DNA of 64,000 nucleotides, taken from NCBI GenBank assembly GCA_012960755.1, contig DUAT01000057.1, forward strand, positions 668,595 through 732,594, given 5' to 3'. Of this stretch, positions 17,559-27,892 are shown in pieces; the stretch's first letter is position 1, and every line of letters starts with the position of its first letter. The position numbers and the translations under genes are program-made. Origin of the DNA: Gammaproteobacteria bacterium (GTDB lineage Bacteria; Pseudomonadota; Gammaproteobacteria; Pseudomonadales; Azotimanducaceae_A). The notes below the pieces were generated by a model. It ran no database searches. It saw only the letters and a list, made by a program, of their open reading frames with translations, and had not been told where the DNA came from.

Positions 17559-18101
17559 ATGAGTGAGGCAGTAAACAACAGTTTGATCAATGCGCTATCC
17601 GATGCAGAGATCAGTGAGATTGAAGCCGAGATCAGCCATCTGCCTGACCGGCGTTCCGCTGCTATTGATGCACTTAAAATCGTTCAAAGGCACAGAGGCT
17701 GGGTATCGGACAGCAGTCTGTCGAGCATTGCAAAATTGTTGGGGATGTCAGAAGCTGAACTGGACGGCATTGCAACCTTTTATAATCTTATCTATCGCAA
17801 GCCTGTCGGAGACAAGGTTATTTTGTATTGCGACAGCGTCACCTGCTGGATTATGGGGGGAGACAATTTATCCAGGAAGATCAAATCCAAACTGAATATC
17901 GAATACGGTGAAACCACAGCGGACAACAAATATACCTTGCTGCCGGTGACCTGTCTTGGAGACTGCGATCATGCCCCGGCAATGATGGTCGGTGATGAAT
18001 TGCATCATGACCTGACGGAACAGAGCATCGATAGCTTGTTCAGCGATGCAAGTGACGATACGTCTAACAATCCAATCGGGGGCGAGACATCAAATGACTG
18101 A
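17559..18101 (+). CDS. nuoE: NADH-quinone oxidoreductase subunit E
   Basis: A 180-residue thioredoxin-fold subunit of the NADH dehydrogenase module binding the 2Fe-2S cluster N1a. The four ligands are C91 and C96 (CDSVTC) and C132 and C136 (CLGDC), with E. coli-like spacing. The C-terminal tail after residue 160 is longer and acidic (DASDDTSNNPIGGE). ATG start; the end overlaps the beginning of nuoF by eight bases, indicating coupling. Confidence 0.96.
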   Translation: MSEAVNNSLINALSDAEISEIEAEISHLPDRRSAAIDALKIVQRHRGWVSDSSLSSIAKLLGMSEAELDGIATFYNLIYRKPVGDKVILYCDSVTCWIMGGDNLSRKIKSKLNIEYGETTADNKYTLLPVTCLGDCDHAPAMMVGDELHHDLTEQSIDSLFSDASDDTSNNPIGGETSND

Positions 18102-19392
18102 AACGCCGTTAACCCGTAACATAGCCCCAGACAAAGGTCCCACGGACCTCGCTGCCTATGAAGCTAATGGCGGTTATGACGCGGTTCGAAAGTCTGTCGG
18201 CCAGTCAACACCGGATGATGTGCTTGAAATTATCAAGGACTCCAATCTACGAGGCAGAGGTGGCGCAGGTTTTCCTACCGGGATGAAATGGAGCTTCGTA
18301 CCAAAACCTGACCCAGTGCAATCTCCCGGACATCGTTACCTGGTGGCGAATGCAGACGAAATGGAACCCGGTACCTTCAAAGACAGATTGCTTATGGAAT
18401 TTGATCCGCATCAATTGATAGAAGGTATGGTGCTGTCGGCCTACACCCTCTCGGCAGATGTGGGTTATATCTTTATCCGCGATGAATATCATGTTGCCAT
18501 CAAACGCCTGCGGGATGCCATCAAGGAAGCTGAAAACAAGAATTTACTCGGTGACCGGATCCTTGGATCGGACTTTAACTTTCACCTTTATGTCCATATT
18601 AGTGCCGGTCGTTATATCTGCGGCGAAGAAACCGCGTTACTGAACTCTTTGGAAGGTAAGCGGGCAACGCCGCGCGCCAAGCCTCCATTTCCACAAGTGA
18701 GTGGTCTCTGGGGACGACCGACGATTGTTAATAATGTAGAGACCCTTTGCAATATTCCCCACATCATCGCAAACGGTCCTGACTGGTTTAAGTCCCTGGG
18801 CCTGGGCAGTGACGGCGGCACTAAATTATTCGGTGCCAGTGGTCGGGTAAAGAATCCTGGTTGCTGGGAACTGCCCATGGGCACCACCATCCGGGAAATC
18901 CTAGAAGAACGTGCCGGTGGCATGAAAGATGGCTATGGGCTGAAGGGCTTTCTACCTGGTGGCGCATCGACAGATTTCCTGGTCGCAGAGCATCTTGATT
19001 TACCGATGGAATACGAATCCATCATGAAGGCCGGTAGCCGCATGGGTACGGGCACGATGATTATTCTGGACGACAGAACCTGTCCTGTTGGCATGATCGC
19101 GAACCTGGAGAAGTTTTTTGCCCGGGAGTCCTGCGGCTTTTGTACGCCCTGCAGAGAAGGTTTACCCTGGGTTCAGCAAATACTCGATGGCATTGAGGCG
19201 GGTGAAGGTAGCCTCAGGGATATTGAGATACTGGAACGACAGTCACAGTTTATTGGCGCTATTGGTAACACCCACTGCGCCCACGCACCAGGGGCGATGG
19301 AACCCCTGGTCAGCGGTTTGAAATATTTCCGCGACGACTTTATAAGTCATATCGAAAACAAACAATGTCAATATGCAGTCGGAGGGGCCTGA
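18094..19392 (+). CDS. nuoF: NADH-quinone oxidoreductase subunit F
   Basis: A 432-residue flavoprotein subunit that oxidises NADH through FMN. It shows the NADH/FMN glycine-rich segments (LRGRGGAGFPTGMKW, CGEETALLNSLEG) and the cluster N3 cysteines in SCGFCTPCREG plus a distal one in NTHCAHAPG. I chose ATG 18094 (MTETPLTRN), preceded by GGGGGCGAG and overlapping the nuoE end; the earlier in-frame ATG lies within nuoE. The stop overlaps the nuoG start. Confidence 0.97.
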   Translation: MTETPLTRNIAPDKGPTDLAAYEANGGYDAVRKSVGQSTPDDVLEIIKDSNLRGRGGAGFPTGMKWSFVPKPDPVQSPGHRYLVANADEMEPGTFKDRLLMEFDPHQLIEGMVLSAYTLSADVGYIFIRDEYHVAIKRLRDAIKEAENKNLLGDRILGSDFNFHLYVHISAGRYICGEETALLNSLEGKRATPRAKPPFPQVSGLWGRPTIVNNVETLCNIPHIIANGPDWFKSLGLGSDGGTKLFGASGRVKNPGCWELPMGTTIREILEERAGGMKDGYGLKGFLPGGASTDFLVAEHLDLPMEYESIMKAGSRMGTGTMIILDDRTCPVGMIANLEKFFARESCGFCTPCREGLPWVQQILDGIEAGEGSLRDIEILERQSQFIGAIGNTHCAHAPGAMEPLVSGLKYFRDDFISHIENKQCQYAVGGA

Positions 19393-22130
19393 TGCCAACG
19401 ATCAAGGTTGATGGGCAAGATCTCGAAGTCAAGGCAGGTGTAAACCTCCTCGAAGCCCTGCTATCAGCCGGTATTGACCTCCCCTATTTTTGCTGGCATC
19501 CAGCCATGGGCAGCGTTGGCGCCTGTCGTCAATGTGCTGTCGTTCAGTACGCCAACGACGAGGATACCCGTGGGCGCATCGTGATGGGCTGTATGACGCC
19601 GGTTACAGAGGGTGCGATGTTTTCTGTACAGACCGAAAATGCTGTGATGTTCAGGGACTCGGTGATTGAAAACCTGATGCTGAACCACCCCCACGACTGC
19701 CCTGTCTGTGAGGAAGGCGGGGAATGTCATCTGCAGGACATGACCGTGATGGTTGGGCATAGCAGTCGTCGCTATGAGGGCAAGAAAACCACCTTCAACA
19801 ATCAGTACCTGGGCCCATTCATCGGTCACGAAATGAACCGTTGCATCACCTGTTATCGCTGCGTGCGCTACTACCAGGATTATTCCGGCGGGCATGACCT
19901 CAGCGCATTTGCCTCAAGAGACCGGGTCTTTTTTGGCCGCTCTGACGATGGCGTTCTGGAGAACGAGTTTGCGGGGAACCTTGTTGAGGTTTGCCCGACT
20001 GGAGTATTTACCGATAAAACTCTATCGAAGCACTACACCCGCAAGTGGGATTTACAATCCGCACCTACTGTTTGCACTGGCTGTGCGCTCGGGTGCAATA
20101 CATATACCTCAGAACGATATGGCCAAATACGCCGGGTCCATAACCGATATCATCACGAGGTCAACGGATACTTCCTCTGTGATCGTGGCAGGTTCGGTGC
20201 TGGCTACGTCAGCTCCAACCGGCGTATTCCCCAGTCCGGGATTCGAAATGCCGGGGGTTTATACGACCCGGTAAATCTCGAAGCAGCGATATCGAAAATA
20301 ACGGAAATGATCTCTTCCAGCGCCAAAATCGTCGGTATCGGCTCACCCCGGGCCAGCCTGGAAGCAAACCATGCACTTAGGGACCTGGTGGGAAGCGAAA
20401 ATTATTGCAACGGGATGACCGACACTGACCGTGAGCTACACGGAATTATCCTCGACGCTCTAAGCAGTGACCTGGTTACACCAACGCTGGCTGATATCGA
20501 AGATTATGATGCGATTCTGGTACTGGGTGAAGACGTGACCAATCATGCCCCAAGACTGGCCCTGTCCATACGCCAGGCAACGCGAAATCGAAGCGCTGAA
20601 ATGGCCGATGCCACGCAGATTGCACTCTGGCATGACGCGGCGGTCAGGGAGCTGGCGCAGCATGATCGCAGCTCCCTGATAGTAGCGACACCGGTGGAAG
20701 ACAGACTGGATGAAGTTGCGAGTCAGGTACTGCGACTCAAACCATCAGATATTTCGCAATTGGGATTTGATATTGCTGAAAGCCTCTCGAACAGCAGCCT
20801 CTCAGACAGCAACAGCAGCGAGACATCGGCGGAGACTGCGTCCATCGTGACGGCCCTGACAAATGCCAAACGCCCTTTGATTGTCTCAGGCACCAGTCTC
20901 CAGAATGCCAATATTATGAAAGCCGCCGTCAACGTCGCGCTGGCGTTAAAGACAAATAACCCTGAAACAGGACTCTTTTTATGTGCCAGCGAATGCAACA
21001 GTGTCGGAGTTGCAATACTCGACAATCAAGGCTCACTCACAGGGCTACTTGCGTCTGAACCCGACATGGTTGTTCTGCTGGAGAATGATCTAGCCCCCAG
21101 ACTGGGCCAGGGCTTCGAAAGCCAAGTCTCAAAAATAGCAAACCTCGTGGTCATCGATCATCTGGACAATGCATCAACTTCTGCTTCCCATATTGTTTTA
21201 CCCGCTGCAACATTTGCTGAGGCCGAGGGCACTTATGTCAACAACGAAGGCCGGGCACAACGCTCCATGGCGGTTTATAAACCCAAAGGAGATATTCAGG
21301 CCAGTTACCATTTAATGGATGCTATCCAGCTTGGTGCGAAAGGAGTCATAAACGACGGGGCGAGTACTGAACTGAGATCGTCAACAGAAATACGCCACGA
21401 CCTGGTGAATCAACACCCTGTACTTCGCGGCATTATTGACGCCGCACCGGAAGCCGACTTTCGAATCGAAGGCAGTAAGTCTTCGCGTATGACCCATCGA
21501 GCGAGTGGTCGTACCGCAATGCTGGCAAATATTTCAGTACACGAACCAAAACAGCCGGTGGATAGTGAATCCGCGATGGCGTTCACCATGGAAGGTGTTC
21601 AGCAACAAACCCCGGCAAGCTTGCGGGCATACACCTGGTCACCGGGCTGGAATTCAAACCAGTCAATCCACAAGTTTCAAAGCGAGATTGGTGGTTCTGA
21701 TACCGGCGGGGACACAGGTGTCATATTGATTGCACCCAATGAGAGCTTAACACCCTATACAATCGGTCAGATCGACCGGGGCACCCTCGTTGCCAAACTT
21801 CATATATTTGGCAGCGACGAATTGTCCGCAAATTCCGAAGAACTGTCGCAGTTAATTCCCAGGCCATATATCCGCCTGAGCTCATTGAACGCGAACGCGT
21901 TGGGTGTCAGCAATGGCGACGGCGTCAGCTGTCAAACCCAGGGGGGCGAATTGCAAATGGCTGTCATTGTTGATGACAATCTACCGGTCGATTGCATGGT
22001 GTACCCACGAATCCCGGCAACCGCACAACTAAATGGCATTGAGTCGATCGAACTCTCAAAGATAACGGAATGGGTGAGCGACCTGAATCCGCTTTCTCCG
22101 AAACTAATCACTACAGATAGGACTTCCTGA
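19392..22130 (+). CDS. nuoG: NADH-quinone oxidoreductase subunit G
   Basis: A 912-residue iron-sulfur subunit. The N-terminal 2Fe-2S ferredoxin domain (CWHPAMGSVGACRQC, then a later C in VMGCMTP) is followed by the HxxxC-type 4Fe-4S site (HDCPVCEEGGEC), another 4Fe-4S site (CITCYRCVRYY) and the additional N7 cysteines (CTGCALGC with a later C in FLCDRGR), as in E. coli. A long molybdopterin-oxidoreductase-like domain without molybdenum follows. It carries electrons from FMN towards NuoB. ATG overlaps the nuoF stop and follows GGAGGGG. The central part is less conserved, as is usual. Confidence 0.96.
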   Translation: MPTIKVDGQDLEVKAGVNLLEALLSAGIDLPYFCWHPAMGSVGACRQCAVVQYANDEDTRGRIVMGCMTPVTEGAMFSVQTENAVMFRDSVIENLMLNHPHDCPVCEEGGECHLQDMTVMVGHSSRRYEGKKTTFNNQYLGPFIGHEMNRCITCYRCVRYYQDYSGGHDLSAFASRDRVFFGRSDDGVLENEFAGNLVEVCPTGVFTDKTLSKHYTRKWDLQSAPTVCTGCALGCNTYTSERYGQIRRVHNRYHHEVNGYFLCDRGRFGAGYVSSNRRIPQSGIRNAGGLYDPVNLEAAISKITEMISSSAKIVGIGSPRASLEANHALRDLVGSENYCNGMTDTDRELHGIILDALSSDLVTPTLADIEDYDAILVLGEDVTNHAPRLALSIRQATRNRSAEMADATQIALWHDAAVRELAQHDRSSLIVATPVEDRLDEVASQVLRLKPSDISQLGFDIAESLSNSSLSDSNSSETSAETASIVTALTNAKRPLIVSGTSLQNANIMKAAVNVALALKTNNPETGLFLCASECNSVGVAILDNQGSLTGLLASEPDMVVLLENDLAPRLGQGFESQVSKIANLVVIDHLDNASTSASHIVLPAATFAEAEGTYVNNEGRAQRSMAVYKPKGDIQASYHLMDAIQLGAKGVINDGASTELRSSTEIRHDLVNQHPVLRGIIDAAPEADFRIEGSKSSRMTHRASGRTAMLANISVHEPKQPVDSESAMAFTMEGVQQQTPASLRAYTWSPGWNSNQSIHKFQSEIGGSDTGGDTGVILIAPNESLTPYTIGQIDRGTLVAKLHIFGSDELSANSEELSQLIPRPYIRLSSLNANALGVSNGDGVSCQTQGGELQMAVIVDDNLPVDCMVYPRIPATAQLNGIESIELSKITEWVSDLNPLSPKLITTDRTS

Positions 22131-23083
22131 TGGAAGAACTCATTATCTATCTGGTTATCTACGGTACCTTATTGGGTGCATTTGCAGTTGCTGCCGTTTT
22201 GGTCTGGTTTGAACGCCGCCTGCTGGGCATCTGGCAGGATCGCCTGGGTCCAAATCGTGTCGGCCCTTTCGGTATTGGCCTTGCTCTGGCTGATGTCATC
22301 AAACTATTGGCAAAGGAAGACTGGGTTCCACCCTTCGCAGACAAATTTGTGTTTACATTTGCACCCACGGCAATTGTGATGGCAATGCTCCTGGGTTTCG
22401 CGGTTGTGCCTTACACTGCTGAACTGCATATTGCTGACCTGAATATTGGCCTGTTGTTCTTCCTGGGCATGACTTCCCTGGCAGTTTACAGTGTCCTGTT
22501 GGGTGGTCTGGCATCGAACAACAAGTACGCCTTGATCGGTGGGCTTCGTTCTGCCGCACAAATGGTGAGCTACGAAGTATTTATGGGCTTGTCACTGATG
22601 GGTGTTGTCATGATCAGCGGCTCCTTCAGCCTCGTCGACATCGTCAATACCCAGGCGGAACACGGCTGGTTCGTCATCAGCCAGTTCCTGGGATTTATTG
22701 TCTTTCTCATTGCCGGGATCGCAGAGAGTCATCGTTTACCGTTCGACCTGCCGGAAGCAGAACACGAGCTCATTGCAGGTTTCCACACCGAGTACTCCGG
22801 CATGAAATTCGGCATGTTCATGCTGGGAGAGTACCTGGGCCTGTTACTCATTTCTTCGATGATCATTACCATCTTCTTCGGAGGCTGGCTGGGGCCTGAT
22901 TTTCTTCCCGGTTTTTTCTGGTTCGGGTTAAAGACATTTATTGTAGTTTGTTTCTTTATTCTGCTGCGCGCCGGTATTCCACGGCCCAGATACGACCAGC
23001 TCATGTCGTTTGGCTGGAAGGTGATGTTACCCCTGACCCTGGTAAACCTGCTAGTCACAGGCGCGGTGATTTTATGGCTGTGA
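22130..23083 (+). CDS. nuoH: NADH-quinone oxidoreductase subunit H
   Basis: A 317-residue membrane subunit with about eight helices that forms much of the quinone channel. Conserved segments are RLLGIWQDRLGPNRVGPFG after helix 1, the acidic loop ESHRLPFDLPEAEHELIAGFHTEY, and RAGIPRPRYDQLMSFGWK near the end. The ATG overlaps the nuoG stop by one base, so translation is coupled. Confidence 0.97.
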   Translation: MEELIIYLVIYGTLLGAFAVAAVLVWFERRLLGIWQDRLGPNRVGPFGIGLALADVIKLLAKEDWVPPFADKFVFTFAPTAIVMAMLLGFAVVPYTAELHIADLNIGLLFFLGMTSLAVYSVLLGGLASNNKYALIGGLRSAAQMVSYEVFMGLSLMGVVMISGSFSLVDIVNTQAEHGWFVISQFLGFIVFLIAGIAESHRLPFDLPEAEHELIAGFHTEYSGMKFGMFMLGEYLGLLLISSMIITIFFGGWLGPDFLPGFFWFGLKTFIVVCFFILLRAGIPRPRYDQLMSFGWKVMLPLTLVNLLVTGAVILWL

Positions 23084-23119
23084 AACATTTCATTATGGGA
23101 TTATTGTGGAGTTAGCGTC

Positions 23120-23656
23120 GTGAACAAGATGATAGATATCGTCTGGAGCCAGATCGACACCCTCTACCAGGTGTTGAAGCATACATTTACTCCCGCCGAT
23201 ACCGTGCAGTACCCGGAGGAAATGCCTTACCTTGCACCACGTTACCGGGGTCGTATTGTGCTGACCCGGGATCCGGACGGTAATGAGCGTTGCGTGGCTT
23301 GTAACCTGTGCGCTGTTGCTTGCCCGGTTGACTGTATTGCGTTGCAGAAGACCGAGGACGAGGACGGTCGCTGGTACCCTGAATTCTTCAGGATTAACTT
23401 CTCTCGCTGCGTAATGTGCGGCATGTGTGAAGAGGCGTGCCCCACCTATTCGATCCAACTGACACCTGATTTCGAAATGTGCGAATACGATCGACAGAAT
23501 ATGGTCTACGAAAAAGAACATTTGCTGATTGATGGGCAAGGTAAGTACCCGGGATACAGTTTTTACAATGTAGCCGGTAAATCGATTAAGGACAAAGACA
23601 AGGGCGAAGCGCTCAACGAAGCACCGCCCATAGATGTAAGGAGCCTTCTGCCCTGA
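23120..23656 (+). CDS. nuoI: NADH-quinone oxidoreductase subunit I
   Basis: A 178-residue ferredoxin-like subunit carrying clusters N6a and N6b. The two 4Fe-4S motifs are C58-x2-C-x2-C-x3-C68 ([12 protein letters not shown]) and C97-x2-C-x2-C-x3-C107 ([12 protein letters not shown]), linking NuoG to NuoB. GTG start at 23120, preceded by GGAG; an internal ATG three codons later is possible. 36 bp separate it from nuoH. Confidence 0.96.
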   Translation: MNKMIDIVWSQIDTLYQVLKHTFTPADTVQYPEEMPYLAPRYRGRIVLTRDPDGNERCVACNLCAVACPVDCIALQKTEDEDGRWYPEFFRINFSRCVMCGMCEEACPTYSIQLTPDFEMCEYDRQNMVYEKEHLLIDGQGKYPGYSFYNVAGKSIKDKDKGEALNEAPPIDVRSLLP

Positions 23657-23674
23657 CGGGTAGACTGGGATTTT

Positions 23675-24205
23675 ATGCTCGAACTTGGACTTTTTTATAC
23701 AGCGGCTACCATCTCACTGATCTCAACCATACTGTCAGTGACCCGATACAATGCCGCCCATGCGTTGATCTACCTGATCATCTCGTTACTGGGTTCTGCA
23801 ATTATCTTTTATCTCGTTGGGGCCCCGTTCGCCGCAGCGCTCGAGATACTGATCTACGCGGGTGCCATTATGGTGCTGTTCGTTTTCGTCATCATGATGT
23901 TAAACCTGGGAGAGACAGGAGATGACCTGGAGCATCGCTGGCTTCAACCGGGCATGTGGATTTTTCCATCGATTCTCTGTCTCGCCCTGCTCGGCGAAAT
24001 GATCTATATCCTGTCTTCCGGCGACCGACTGCTTGGCGGTCAGGTGATTGGACCCAAGACCGTGGGTATTGAATTGTTTGGTCCTTATGTGCTGGCGGTA
24101 GAGATTGCCTCCATGTTGTTACTTGCAGGTCTTGTGGGCGCTTATCACCTGGGGCGCAGGTACCTGTTTGAAGCCAGGCCTAGTGAAGGGGGGCAGTCAT
24201 CATGA
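23675..24205 (+). CDS. nuoJ: NADH-quinone oxidoreductase subunit J
   Basis: A 176-residue membrane subunit with five helices. The third, [20 protein letters not shown], is the conserved helix containing the pi-bulge linked to the proton-pumping transition. It overlaps nuoK by four bases (ATGA). The C-terminal tail is short and polar. Confidence 0.96.
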   Translation: MLELGLFYTAATISLISTILSVTRYNAAHALIYLIISLLGSAIIFYLVGAPFAAALEILIYAGAIMVLFVFVIMMLNLGETGDDLEHRWLQPGMWIFPSILCLALLGEMIYILSSGDRLLGGQVIGPKTVGIELFGPYVLAVEIASMLLLAGLVGAYHLGRRYLFEARPSEGGQSS

Positions 24206-24519
24206 CAGAAGCCGTCGTTATACCCCTCGAGCACGGTTTATTGCTGGCCGCAGTTTTATTCGCCATCGGCCTCGGTGGCGTGATGGTTCGTCGTAATATC
24301 ATCCTGATTCTAATGTCCCTTGAAATCATGCTGAACGCCTGTGCACTGGCTTTTGTGCTTGCAGGCGCTCGCTGGGGACAGGCGGACGGTCAGATCATGT
24401 TCATGCTGATCCTGAGTATCGCGGCTGCAGAAGTCGCGGTGGGACTGGGCTTGCTGCTGCAGGTTCACCGTCGATTCGGCACTTTGGATATAGACCGTGC
24501 CAACAGGATGAGGGGTTAA
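24202..24519 (+). CDS. nuoK: NADH-quinone oxidoreductase subunit K
   Basis: A 105-residue, three-helix, MnhC-like membrane subunit. The conserved membrane glutamates are present in helix 2 ([15 protein letters not shown]) and helix 3 ([14 protein letters not shown]); both are part of the central proton path. ATGA overlap with nuoJ and a two-base gap to nuoL. Confidence 0.97.
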   Translation: MTEAVVIPLEHGLLLAAVLFAIGLGGVMVRRNIILILMSLEIMLNACALAFVLAGARWGQADGQIMFMLILSIAAAEVAVGLGLLLQVHRRFGTLDIDRANRMRG

Positions 24520-24521
24520 CC

Positions 24522-26369
24522 ATGGCAGATCTTGTCTATCTGATCCCACTTTCACCCCTGCTCGGTTTTGTAATCCTGTTCTGCACCCTGGGTAACTTGC
24601 CAAAGAAAATGGTTGCACTCGTGGGTGTAGGTTCCATTGGGTTGTCCGCCTTTATCGTCATGTTAGTCGGATTCGAATTTCTGCTACAGAGAGATCCCAG
24701 CCCATACACGGTAATCCTTTACACCTGGATGAACGTCGGGGGCTTTGTCCCGAAAGTCAGTTTCTTTATCGATGGCCTGTCACTGATTATGATGTTTGTG
24801 ATCACAGGGGTCGGGCTCCTGATCCATATATATTCTTCACTGTTTATGCTGGATGACAAGGACTACAGCCGCTTCTTCAGCTACATGAATCTTTTTGTCT
24901 CGGCTATGCTGGTTCTGGTTCTTGCCGACAATCTTCTGCTGCTATTTGTCGGCTGGGAAGGCGTCGGACTATGCAGCTACCTGCTGGTAGGTTTCTGGCA
25001 TGAGGATTCCAGTAACGGTTCTGCTGCGCGCAAGGCATTCGTGGTCACGCGTATCGGCGACACATTTATGGCACTCGGCATGTTCCTGCTGTTCCTGCAT
25101 CTCGGCACGCTGGATATTCAACCCATGGTGCAAAAAGCGGCAATGACCTGGCAGGTTGGCGATTCGATGGTCACCATTGCCTGCCTGTTATTGGTCGGTG
25201 GCGCAGTGGGCAAGTCTGCACAACTGCCCCTGCAAACATGGCTTCCGGACGCCATGGCAGGCCCAACACCTGTGAGTGCGTTGATACACGCGGCCACCAT
25301 GGTCACCGCCGGTGTCTACCTTATCGCCCGAACCCACGAATTGTTTCTTCTGTCACCGACTGCGATGCTGGTGGTCGCAACGATTGGTACCGTCACATTA
25401 TTAATGGCAGCGTTTACTGCCATGACCCAAACCGATATTAAACGTATCCTGGCTTATTCCACCATCAGCCAGATTGGTTATATGTTCCTGGCCCTTGGAG
25501 TCGGTGCCTGGTCTTCCGGTATTTTTCACCTGATGACCCATGCATTTTTCAAAGCCCTGCTGTTTCTTGGCGCCGGGGCGGTTATCTACAGCCTGCATCA
25601 TGAACATAATATTTTCCGTATGGGTGGGTTGCGTAAAAAGCTGCCTGTGGCCTTCTGGAGTTTCATCATCGGCAGTTCGGCGCTGGCAGCACTGCCATTT
25701 ACTTCCGGTTTTTACTCGAAAGACGCAATCCTGCTCTCCGCCTACCACCATGGGGAGTTCGGACTCTTATTCTGGGCTGGCGGGTTGCTGGGTGCACTCC
25801 TCACCGCAATCTATAGCTTCAGGCTGGTGTTCATCGTTTTCTTTGGTGAAGAAAAGACCCAGGCAGAAGCGCCTGCTGGCTGGGGCATGGCAGGCCCGCT
25901 TGTCATCTTGTGCGTACTCGCTCTTATCGGCGGCTGGTTCCAGATACCGGTGACGGCGGTTTTCCCACTTGCAGACGCTATCGATCACAGTGGCGCCATC
26001 GCGATAATTACTCCCGCGGTACCCATTGTGGGTGTCCTGATTGCTTACCTGATTTTCTTACGACACAGCATCAGCATCACTCCCTGGACCGAATCCGCTC
26101 TTGGCACAAACCTCAATAAATTCTGGTTCAGCCATTGGGCCATGGACTGGTTGTATGACACCTTGTTTGTCAAACCCTATGTCTTTGTGACCCGTATCAA
26201 TAAAAAAGACATCGTCGATTGGATCTATAACTTCACTGCCGAGGTAACCTGGTTTATTCATGACTTCTCCACCACCAGCCAGACAGGCCAGCTAAGAACC
26301 TATGCCGCAGTCATGGTCGCAGGTCTCGTCCTTATTATTGCGATCTTTCTCGGAGTAATTCTGGCATGA
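24522..26369 (+). CDS. nuoL: NADH-quinone oxidoreductase subunit L
   Basis: A 615-residue antiporter-like subunit at the far end of the membrane arm. It has 16 predicted helices, a conserved glutamate in helix 5 (LLLLFVGWEGVGLCSYLLVGFW) and lysines in AVGKSAQLPLQTWLPDAM. A discontinuous-helix segment HAATMVTAGVYLIAR is visible, and the long C-terminal lateral helix region follows residue 510. It overlaps nuoM by four bases. Confidence 0.97.
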   Translation: MADLVYLIPLSPLLGFVILFCTLGNLPKKMVALVGVGSIGLSAFIVMLVGFEFLLQRDPSPYTVILYTWMNVGGFVPKVSFFIDGLSLIMMFVITGVGLLIHIYSSLFMLDDKDYSRFFSYMNLFVSAMLVLVLADNLLLLFVGWEGVGLCSYLLVGFWHEDSSNGSAARKAFVVTRIGDTFMALGMFLLFLHLGTLDIQPMVQKAAMTWQVGDSMVTIACLLLVGGAVGKSAQLPLQTWLPDAMAGPTPVSALIHAATMVTAGVYLIARTHELFLLSPTAMLVVATIGTVTLLMAAFTAMTQTDIKRILAYSTISQIGYMFLALGVGAWSSGIFHLMTHAFFKALLFLGAGAVIYSLHHEHNIFRMGGLRKKLPVAFWSFIIGSSALAALPFTSGFYSKDAILLSAYHHGEFGLLFWAGGLLGALLTAIYSFRLVFIVFFGEEKTQAEAPAGWGMAGPLVILCVLALIGGWFQIPVTAVFPLADAIDHSGAIAIITPAVPIVGVLIAYLIFLRHSISITPWTESALGTNLNKFWFSHWAMDWLYDTLFVKPYVFVTRINKKDIVDWIYNFTAEVTWFIHDFSTTSQTGQLRTYAAVMVAGLVLIIAIFLGVILA

Positions 26370-27883
26370 CAGCAATAACGGTTATGTTCGTTCTGTTCAT
26401 CGGCGGCATGGTTGCCTGGCTGTCTGAACGTTTGAATAAAGACTGGCCGCGGTGGGTTTCAATCGGTACCTGTGTGCTGGCGGGTCTGATAATAGCGCCG
26501 CTTTACATAAACACACCCGAGATTCATTCGTCCCTGGGGGGTACACCCTCGGTGTGGATCGAAATAGTTGAATACGACTGGATTCCGCGGTTTGGTATCA
26601 CCCTGCTGTTCGCACTGGATGGCCTGAGTTTGATCATGATTAGCCTGACAGTGTTCCTGGGGTTTGTCGCTGTGATCTCATCCTGGAATGAAATATCCGA
26701 GCGAAGTGGCTTTTTTCAATTTAACCTGCTGTGGACTCTGGTCGGGGTGGTCGGGGTGTTTACCAGTCTCGATCTTTTCCTGTTTTTCTTTTTCTGGGAA
26801 GTCATGTTGATCCCCATGTACTTTCTGATCGCGATCTGGGGGCATGAAAACAAGGCCTACGCTTCCATGAAGTTCTTCCTGTTCACCCAGGTTAGCGGTC
26901 TCTTGATGCTGATCTCAATACTGGCGCTGGTATTAACCAATGCGCACGCATCAGGCGTAGTGACATTCAGCTATTTCGACCTACTGGGGCATGAGTTACC
27001 CACCGATTTCAGCTACTGGATAATGTGGGGATTTTTTATCGCCTTTGTGGTCAAGCTCCCTGCATTCCCCTTCCATCCCTGGCTCCCGGATGCACATACC
27101 CAGGCGCCAACCGCAGCCAGTGTTTTGTTGGCAGGGATTTTGTTGAAAACCGGCGCTTACGGGCTGATTCGATTTACCGTCCCCCTGTTTCCGGAGGCTG
27201 CCGCAGAAATCGCAAATTTCGCCATGACACTGGGTGCAATCAGCATCGTCTACGGCGCCCTGTTGGCATTTGCGCAGACTGATTTTAAGCGCCTGGTGGC
27301 CTACAGCAGCGTCAGTCATATGGGATTTGTACTTGTCGGTGTCTATGCCTGGAATGAAATTGCGCTACAGGGAGCTGTGATGCAGATGATTGCCCACGGA
27401 TTCTCAACCGCCGCCCTGTTTATGATGGCGGGCGCGCTGCAACATCGGCTACACACCCGGGATATGAGAGAGATGGGTGGCTTATGGCAGGACATGCCGC
27501 GCATGGGCGCGATCGCCATGTTCTTTATCGTCGCTTCCCTGGGTATGCCGGGACTCGGTAACTTCGTTGGTGAATTCCTGGTGTTACTGGGCGCATTCCA
27601 GGTCAATATTACCGTCACCGTCATTGCTGCCCTGGGACTTATTACCGGTGCGATTTATTCCCTGATTGCCATGCAGCGAGTATTCCAGGGGGAAGCAAAA
27701 CCCGATCGGCAACTGACTGACTTCGGGGCACGAGAAATGGTGGCGATGATACCCATGATGATCGGATTGATCTGGCTTGGTGTTTATCCACAAACGATAT
27801 TCGACCTGGTTGACCCGGCCCTGTCCAGCTTGCATGCACTGACGACCCAGAGTCCTGATCAGTGGATAGGTAGCTTGCGATGA
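26366..27883 (+). CDS. nuoM: NADH-quinone oxidoreductase subunit M
   Basis: A 505-residue antiporter-like subunit with about 14 helices. It has the key glutamate in FFFFWEVMLIPMYFLI, a lysine in FVVKLPAFPFHPWLPDAHTQAP, and AQTDFKRLVAYSSVSHMGFV in the second half. It pumps protons in the middle of the membrane arm. ATGA overlap with nuoL; nine bases separate it from nuoN. Confidence 0.97.
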   Translation: MTAITVMFVLFIGGMVAWLSERLNKDWPRWVSIGTCVLAGLIIAPLYINTPEIHSSLGGTPSVWIEIVEYDWIPRFGITLLFALDGLSLIMISLTVFLGFVAVISSWNEISERSGFFQFNLLWTLVGVVGVFTSLDLFLFFFFWEVMLIPMYFLIAIWGHENKAYASMKFFLFTQVSGLLMLISILALVLTNAHASGVVTFSYFDLLGHELPTDFSYWIMWGFFIAFVVKLPAFPFHPWLPDAHTQAPTAASVLLAGILLKTGAYGLIRFTVPLFPEAAAEIANFAMTLGAISIVYGALLAFAQTDFKRLVAYSSVSHMGFVLVGVYAWNEIALQGAVMQMIAHGFSTAALFMMAGALQHRLHTRDMREMGGLWQDMPRMGAIAMFFIVASLGMPGLGNFVGEFLVLLGAFQVNITVTVIAALGLITGAIYSLIAMQRVFQGEAKPDRQLTDFGAREMVAMIPMMIGLIWLGVYPQTIFDLVDPALSSLHALTTQSPDQWIGSLR

Positions 27884-27892
27884 GTACATATT